Positions 35,943 through 64,000 of a DNA stretch of 64,000 nt are shown here, piece by piece. How positions within the stretch are numbered: position 1 is the first letter of the stretch; each line of letters begins with the position of its first letter. Made by a program: the position numbers and the translations under genes. The notes beneath the pieces were generated by a model, which did no database searches, was not told the origin of the DNA, and saw only the letters and a program-made list of their open reading frames with translations. This stretch comes from Cristatella mucedo (Eukaryota > Bryozoa > Phylactolaemata > Cristatellidae), in contig WPIO01000083.1 in the NCBI GenBank assembly GCA_009760855.2, forward strand, positions 186,001-250,000. The letters run 5' to 3'.

Positions 35943-36460
35943 GTACAACTGAGTGTCATCCGCATTGAAGTGAAAGCCTAGATTGTGCTTGGCAATCACA
36001 TCAGCAAGAGGCAGAGTATAAACCGTGAAAAGAACCGGACCTAGCACTGAGCCCTGAGGTACTCCATATTTCAGAGGTACTTCAGATGATCTTTGTCCAT
36101 TCACGTCAATACTCTGGAGTCTCCCACTGAGATAGGACCTGAACCACTGCAGAGCAGTGCCAGTGATGCCCAGGCGAGATGAGAGGCGCTCTAGAAGAAC
36201 TTTGTGATCGATGGTGTCAAAAGCTGCCGAAAGATCAAGCAAAACAAGCAGAGACACTCTACCCATGTCTGCATTCCTAAGTAGGTCGTCGTATACCCTA
36301 AGCAATGCTGTCTCTGTGGAGTGATCAGCTCTAAAGCCAGACTGGAGCTTACTAGCAAGGTGTGAGGTTTCGATATACGAGTTCAGCTGGTCCGCCACGA
36401 CCCGTTCGAGTGTCTTTGATAGGAATGGTAGAAGGGAAACGGGGCGGTAGTTGCTCAAGT
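35943..36460 (-). mobile_element. Family A L2-type LINE, reverse-transcriptase half of the interrupted copy
   Basis: On the minus strand the frame from 36458 carries SNYRPVSLLPFLSKTLERVV, F-R-A-D-H-S-T-E-T-A-L, LVLLDLSAAFDTIDH (first catalytic Asp), G-V-P-Q-G-S-V-L-G-P-V-L-F and F-N-A-D-D-T-Q-L-Y (catalytic D-D; the usual Y before A is N). The copy is cut at Q-L-Y by the nested LTR element. It is truncated on its 5' side by a SINE at 36462, so ORF1 and the endonuclease are missing. Confidence 0.95.
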
Positions 36461-36461
36461 A

Positions 36462-36602
36462 TACGCCGCTCCGGTTTGGCCAAGGGACGAGATGCTCGCC
36501 TTAAACCTTCAAGGTCGTGGGCTCGAGCCCCGTGGCTCGTACAAAGTGCCTGGCTAGGGATTAAGTTCTCTTAGGGTGCTATACAGATGTATTATATTAT
36601 AG
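36462..36602 (+). mobile_element. tRNA-derived SINE truncating the LINE
   Basis: The head is tttggccaagggacgagatg with box B gtgggctcgagccccg, then the tail acaaagtgcctggctaggga...ctcttagggtgctatacaga and a short ATT-like end. It abuts the 5' edge of the interrupted LINE. Confidence 0.88.
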
Positions 36603-36604
36603 CC

Positions 36605-37275
36605 GGAGACTAGTGATGAATTACAATACATTTGTATGGCACCCTTGGAGAACTAAATCTGTGTCAAGGAACTTTGAATATTTTTGAAGAGGAAAGATTA
36701 GGGATACTACTTTGCACGATATCAGGATGGATAGGAGCTTAGAGGACCATTCACAAAGATGGAGCGAAGGCTGTGAGAAACACCTGGGTCTTTAACTTTA
36801 CCTTAAATTTCGATTCAGTTGGCTGCTATTTCTGGACTTTAGGAGCACATAAACTGACGGCACTATTTCTGAATAGTCTTAGGCTGGTTAGAGGCACAAC
36901 TAAACGATCTGGGTTAGATGAGTGGTTGGTCGGAGGGGATCCGGAGGAGTAAGTATTTCAAGCAGGTAATCCGCAGGAAAATAATGAAGGGACCAAAAGT
37001 ATAACAAATAGCGTATGGACCTTGCAGTCAATACGCTATTTGTTTGGGAGCCAGTCCGGGTCGGTGAGAGTGGTGTAATGCGGCGTAATGGCGACGCTCT
37101 CGGAAGACAAGCCTAGCTCCAAAGTTGTATCCAAATGCACGTGCTAATTGCACAGATCGGTCTTGACAGGATGTCTCAGATGCGTTGACTAACTTGATTA
37201 GGGTACTCTCGTCTAAGCAAGGCTGACTGTTCGCAATACTATGCTGCTGAAAGTAGACAGAGCTGAATGCGGATT
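36605..37275 (-). mobile_element. Old family A LINE remnant
   Basis: The plus strand shows a decayed tail (atggcacccttggagaactaa) and later gggagccagtccgggtcggt and gacgctctcggaagacaagc, words of the ORF2 region seen well preserved at 30.9-31.1 kb. No open frame is left. Confidence 0.75.
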
Positions 37276-38124
37276 AGCTGCAAGTACGCTTGTGCTAGAC
37301 TATCAAGTGGATGTGCTGTTCGATATTTGTATCTTGTATGGCCTACACTGAAGGCACTGCTTGAACTACTTGCACTCCCTCTCTCGCCAAATCATAGCGA
37401 CGTGTCGCTATTCTCAGAGAGAAAAGCAATAACCAAAGGTTAATTATTGGCCTGCTAGCTATCATGCTTTTCAGGCTGGCATGAAAAAGAAAACAATTAT
37501 CCTGCAACGGAGAAGCACGCGAGAAAGCACGCGAGAGCACGTCCGGGGCCGCAGGCTACCGGGAAAAGGTATTAGCAACATGCGTCATGCACTGGCTAGC
37601 TTGCGACGCACACAGGAATGAGAGAACTAAAGTTCTCTGTGTGCGTAGACGAAAGTTGAGCAAAGACGACGCATCGTTAGCTGAGACTTAATGAAACGGA
37701 ATCATTGCAGGTGGTTGTAGCAAGCCCAAAGAGAGCTTCAGGCTTTCAGTGCATACGAGCTGAGGATTTGGCCACCAAGAGATTTCTGTTGCAGAATGGC
37801 GTTACGACTGGAAGTCCGGATGCAGGAGGGCCCACTGGAGGAACGTTAAGGTCTTATACAGGTAGCATAGAGCTCGTAGCGATGGTTGTCCTTGCAGGTG
37901 CGTGAAAATTAACGGCGAAACTATAGCCGCGAAGCACAGCTAGTGAGTCGTAGCTACAGCTTCGATACACGCAATTAGTCCGAAGGTAGCTGTGCACAGC
38001 AGCAAATAAAGAGCGTGATTACTTTAAAATAACGACTAGCCTTTAGCCTACAACAATCCACAAGGCTACCCGTGCCCAGCACCAGCCATTGCCAATCGCT
38101 TAAAGTATATATATATACATATCA

Positions 38125-38155
<31 letters not shown>

Positions 38156-38224
38156 AATATATATATATATATATTTATTTATTTATATTTATATATAGAT
38201 AGATATATCGCCACTTCTATCCGG
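37276..38224. other. No gene recognised; TA/TC microsatellite at 38105-38205
   Basis: No coding similarity. A compound (TA)(TC)(TA)(TTTA) microsatellite precedes the next retroposon. Confidence 0.5.
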
Positions 38225-38957
38225 CTCCCATAGTGAAAAATTATTTTTATCGTGGTAGACTACTGCTTGCTGTTTGTGTCCCTGTCTGTCTCAATGTTAC
38301 TGTCTACTTCTATCCTCTCTCTTTCTCTCCTCTCTTTTCTCTTTTTACTTTTCTGTCTCATCATTATACCCCGTCTCTTCTCTCTCGTTCTCTCAATCTA
38401 CCCGCCTCTAAAGTCTGTTCCACTCTTACTATTTGGAAAAATTCCAAACAAGGCCTCTGTCGGACTGAGTTCCAGAACAATTTGCTTCAGCCGGAAGCAA
38501 TCTGGCAACCCGCTTTTATCCAGCCCAGTGCTCTTGCTGTTTGAGCTATCGAGTCTACCGTTTCTACTGATGAAACTCGGCGCTTAAAGCCCAAATTTCC
38601 GCTACCGTGCTAGCACCGAACCCTGCCGTGCTGCCAGTTCCTGAGCGTGCATTTTAAAATTCGATTGGGTGAACCAGCACGGCTGCTGCGGTTGGCGGCC
38701 GGTGACGATACGTGCGACTCTTTAACGCAAGTGAAGACAGTTCCCGCGAGTGGTCGGTTATAGTAACTCAAATGCCCCAGAATGGCCGAATGCACACATC
38801 GTCCTTAGTAGGGTTGGTTGCTGTTTTGAGTAACAGTAATTTAAAGCTATGTAATGACCTAAGGCTGTCTTCATGCTTCCTTTGCAGCATATGTAAAGTG
38901 CCTAGAAAGAGATTAAGGTTCTCTGAGGGTGCTATTATTATTATTATAGGATGTACT
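38225..38957 (+). mobile_element. Non-coding retroposon (family C) with L2-type tail, copy 1
   Basis: About 0.73 kb, closely matching the reverse complement of 44408-45125. It has a pyrimidine-rich middle (cttctctctcgttctctcaa), a unique body (ggcggccggtgacgatacgt) and the end ttcctttgcagcatatgtaa...agaaagagattaag...ctgagggtgct plus (ATT)n. The last ~65 bp are those of the family A LINE. It carries no reverse transcriptase; open frames of 103-111 codons in two overlapping frames lack any known domain. Confidence 0.82.
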
Positions 38958-39969
38958 TCTGAACCACTAATCATCTCTAAGACAGTTGTAATCCTGTTGA
39001 TATCATATTCCAACGTTTCGCCCCCTCCTGAAAGATGTCCTCTGCCGGGATGATGAAAGACACCTAGCACAACCAACTACAGTAGGTGTCATTGTTAGGC
39101 TTCGCCGTCTCGTTAAGCTCCACCATTAATTAATACAGATGATTTTCAAACGCTTTCTTCGCAGCTGACGTTGTCGTCCTGTGCTCCTCGCCGACAGGTA
39201 ACATGATCGAGATTTATTTCAATTCGTCTTCCGTACCGGTAGCATTTTCTATACGTAAAGGGCATCGGTCAGCACTTCACTTAGTTAAAGATAAGCGAAC
39301 GCCTTCAGTCCTATCTAATAAGATGCCTGAAACGGACACAAGCTAGAGCGCGAGTAGCAAATACAGCACAAGGAGCTAATTTCCATTTACCGTTGCAAAA
39401 GCGATTGCAACCACGACTTATCGGGTTCATTCCTGGCTGTCTTGCCAGCACAGTCTTGTCTCTTATTTTTGATCTGGCAGATATCTGTGGGATATCGTGG
39501 GCAAGCAATCTGCTTGCTCAGCTTACACTCACTGGCTGACTGTCAAAATGCAGTGAAAGAAAATTGAATTACAGTACTGCTAATCGGAACCGGAAGCCCT
39601 ATCCAAATCCATCTGCTTTACCGTCATGCCAATTCAGCAATCTTGACAAGGCTATAACCGCATGAAGTCGGTTGCCATGCAGAGGCATGGAGATCGTGAC
39701 ATTGCATTCACCAAGTTGACATCTCAATGCCTTAACCTCAGATGGAGCCACACGTCCCTCACTCACGACTAGCGAAAGAAGAAGGTCCCCAAAGTCGGCA
39801 AAAAAACGCAAAGACCAGTCGTCGAAACACAAAAAAAGCATGTCAATCGGCAAGCAGTTTTCTCTATCATCAATCAGCATCGGCATATTAGGGATAGAAT
39901 TGTCTCCACAGTGAACATTGCCGGTGCATGCGGGGCTTGTACCTTTCGTCCTTGGCACCGAGCACAAGT
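38958..39969. other. Downstream flank of SLC30A9, no gene recognised
   Basis: The minus-strand frame at 39967-39599 (122 codons) resembles nothing known. It may be chance, or it may lie in a longer 3' UTR if a later polyadenylation site is used. Confidence 0.4.
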
Positions 39970-40723
39970 TTTATTGCGTACCTCAAAGCTTGCTGACTGA
40001 CATAGATGCAGCGAACCGCGTGTACAGGGGTCGACGATAAAAAAAGATGCAAGCAGAACGTGACTAAGACAGCCACATAATTTCCGGTATTGCATCTGCT
40101 CTAGCTCATAGGCCAGCTCAAAACCGTGTTTCAAGCTGAGAAACATTAAACAAGAAGCCATAGAGTGACATGTCAGAGGTCAGGATTTCCTACGATTGGC
40201 TTCCGAGCCTCCAAGTTACGAGCTACGACGAGAGATAACAAAGATACCTGTGTCGACAACAAGTAGGCGCTTGCAGCTGCGGGATCTTGGTGCAGAATTC
40301 CTATAACCGTTCTGAAGCTATTTAGAACGTGCTGCTCTGCACCAAAGAGAGGCTAATGCCGGCCAGCAATGCATCACTAAACAGCAGCATCTTCCACAGC
40401 GACTGACACAGCTAAGATGAGGTGAAGGGAACGATTTAGCAGGCAAAAACGAAAGATCCCAGCTGTAGTTTTGTCCCTAGTACGCGGTTTCTCCCGAGAA
40501 GAGCAGCTTCAACACGAACAAAATTCCAGGACTGCCGCTGGCCGAGTAGCGGCAAGCCGGCGACACTTCGCCGGTCCTACTGTGTGTGAGTGCGCATGCA
40601 TGTGCGCACGTGTGTAGTGCTATCGGGCCACGGGCGAGCCACTGGTAGACACGTCTCGGTAAGAGAGCGGCAGAGTCTCTGGCCGAATATGCGACATGAC
40701 TCCCAAAGCCATCGGCAGAAAGC
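39970..40723 (-). other. Probable 3' UTR of SLC30A9 with polyadenylation signal
   Basis: Downstream of the stop on the minus strand the first canonical AATAAA I noticed is at 39975-39970, giving a 3' UTR of roughly 0.75-0.8 kb. Open frames here (39.6-40.2 kb) resemble no protein family I know. The end point is inferred; no transcript evidence is available. Confidence 0.4.
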
Positions 40724-62894
<22,171 letters not shown>

Positions 62895-63097
62895 CTGATA
62901 AGAAAAGAACGGAAAACCATACTGGCAGCCCGGCTGACCTCGCCATAGCCTCGGCAAAAATCCTGCACACGACTGCTTCGACTTGCCCTGACCAGCCCTT
63001 TACTAGGAATGCCGACAGCAATCGACTTCCGGCCTGCGCCTCACTGTGTCGAGCGAGGGGGAGGGGGGTTGCCCACCAGGCCCAAGCTCTCTCTCAC

Positions 63098-63228
63098 CTC
63101 GAGCATGGCTTCGTTTCGATGCACGTGAGACTCTGAAGCATCTGCTGGTGGCACTGCAGTCCCGCTAGGACCAAAGAGAAAGGGCACTTCGGCAGTGACC
63201 TGGTCGTGACCTCCACGTAGCATTCCTC
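63098..63228 (-). CDS. Possible further upstream exon of SLC30A9
   Basis: A stop-free 131-nt block sits between a pyrimidine-containing acceptor ending TGTAG and a good donor (CTCGAG then gtgaga). It ends in phase 0, as needed to join the exon starting at 62894. It would encode 43 residues after a split codon, starting GMLRGGHDQV and ending NEAMLE. I see no clear similarity to the known N-terminal part of SLC30A9, and a second frame is also open. The exon is inferred from splice signals and phase only; the true preceding exon may lie beyond the window. Confidence 0.28.
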
Positions 63229-64000
63229 CTACAGCAAGATAAATTGTGAAACTAAATGAAATTCTCCCAGACAGCACGGTTGCCCACCCGTACGCCTGCC
63301 TTCGCCGGCGAACGCTCTCGTAGCCGGAAGGAAGGGGAATGGCGGCCGATATAGCAATCGAGCAGAAACTCTAAAGGGCCAGAAACATCAGGCTTCGAAG
63401 CAGTCACAAGACGTCGCTCGAACCAAAGCAAATCATCTGCCACTGTAGCAGTCAACCCCGTCAGCTGCAACCTGAGTGAGCGCACAAGAGACACTAGGAG
63501 CATTAGGACTACCAGGTGGCCGCGGCCAGAGCACCAATTCCAAGAGTGACAGTTTTAACACTAGAAGGACTGCAAAGGTCACTTGTGACTCATACGGATG
63601 CTACAAGCCTTGGTGCTGTTCTTTAGATCAATTGAATTGAAATGTTCAGTCTTGGTCAAAATTACGATCCCAAATAGTTCTTCTGCGTAGTACAGCAATA
63701 GCATGCATTTGCTGGATGAAATTAAAGTACCTAGGAAGACCAAATGGGGTCATGTCTGACACGTGCTTCTCCTGAGAGTCGGATGTAGATTAACTAGTGC
63801 TCATAGTAAGGATGGAGCTCTCATTTCTTTTATCTAGAGCAGAAGCCTTTTTTTAGATCTCTAGATCTTTCCACTTAATAAAATATGGCAAAAATGGAAT
63901 CAGTTGCTTGCCAGCAGTTGCATTTCGCTGCATCAAGCAAAGCACTGAATTTTGCTGCCGCATCTTCCCCATATTTCAGAAGCTGTCGCAAGCTTACTGG
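63229..64000. other. Window edge, no exon recognised
   Basis: The minus-strand frame 63503-63252 has no known relatives. The missing 5' exons of SLC30A9 should lie further upstream, beyond this edge. Confidence 0.4.

Noticed and set aside
39599-40161. Two overlapping minus-strand frames downstream of SLC30A9, considered as a separate gene
   Set aside because: No known domain, no start or splice support, and the region lies where the 3' UTR or its flank is expected.

Overview
This is nuclear DNA from an intron-rich animal. The evidence is a spliced metazoan gene with GT-AG introns and heavy decay by L2-type LINEs, tRNA-derived SINEs, Ty3/gypsy LTR elements and hAT and pogo/Tigger DNA transposons, with many microsatellites. 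There is no operon, CRISPR array or prokaryotic gene layout. An arthropod such as a tick or other chelicerate would fit the repeat mix and gene structure, but the sequence does not prove it.

The one gene I can establish is on the minus strand at about 40.7-62.9 kb. It is the 3' part of SLC30A9 (ZnT9), a cation-diffusion-facilitator-like zinc transporter. Ten consecutive exons were assembled by eye. Every junction is GT-AG, every phase fits, and together they give 343 codons plus a stop, ending at the conserved HVDLE-type C terminus. The 5' end (N-terminal region, promoter) lies outside the window or is unrecognised; one possible further exon is at 63098-63228. The introns hold SINEs, LINE fragments, a broken Ty3/gypsy element and a long (GA)n tract.

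Region by region. 1-3.2 kb: a plus-strand LINE fragment (family B) running into a minus-strand L2 fragment (family A). 3.6-5.5 kb: a GC- and CpG-rich island with no recognisable gene. 7.5-9.1 kb: a dead pogo/Tigger transposase. 9.5-11.7 kb: a diverged LTR flanked by a direct repeat. 13.3-17.6 kb: L2 remnants and TA/TG microsatellites. 18.6-19.9 kb: a degenerate satellite with units in both orientations. 21.4-21.7 kb: a 32-bp minisatellite. 24.8-25.9 kb: a second family B LINE. 26.9-29.9 kb: a GC-rich island split by a hAT transposon whose termini and 8-bp duplication are visible. 30.5-36.5 kb: a three-level nest, in which an L2 LINE is interrupted by a solo LTR (GTAC duplication), itself interrupted by a short non-autonomous LTR element (CACA duplication) with a tRNA-Lys-type primer-binding site. 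38.2-39.0 kb: a non-coding retroposon ending in the L2 tail, with a second inverted copy at 44.4-45.1 kb.

A theme links the repeats. The tRNA-SINEs and the ~0.72-kb non-coding retroposon end in nearly the same ~60-bp tail plus (ATT)n as the family A LINE, so they were probably mobilised by its reverse transcriptase. I see no wholly new multi-gene system.
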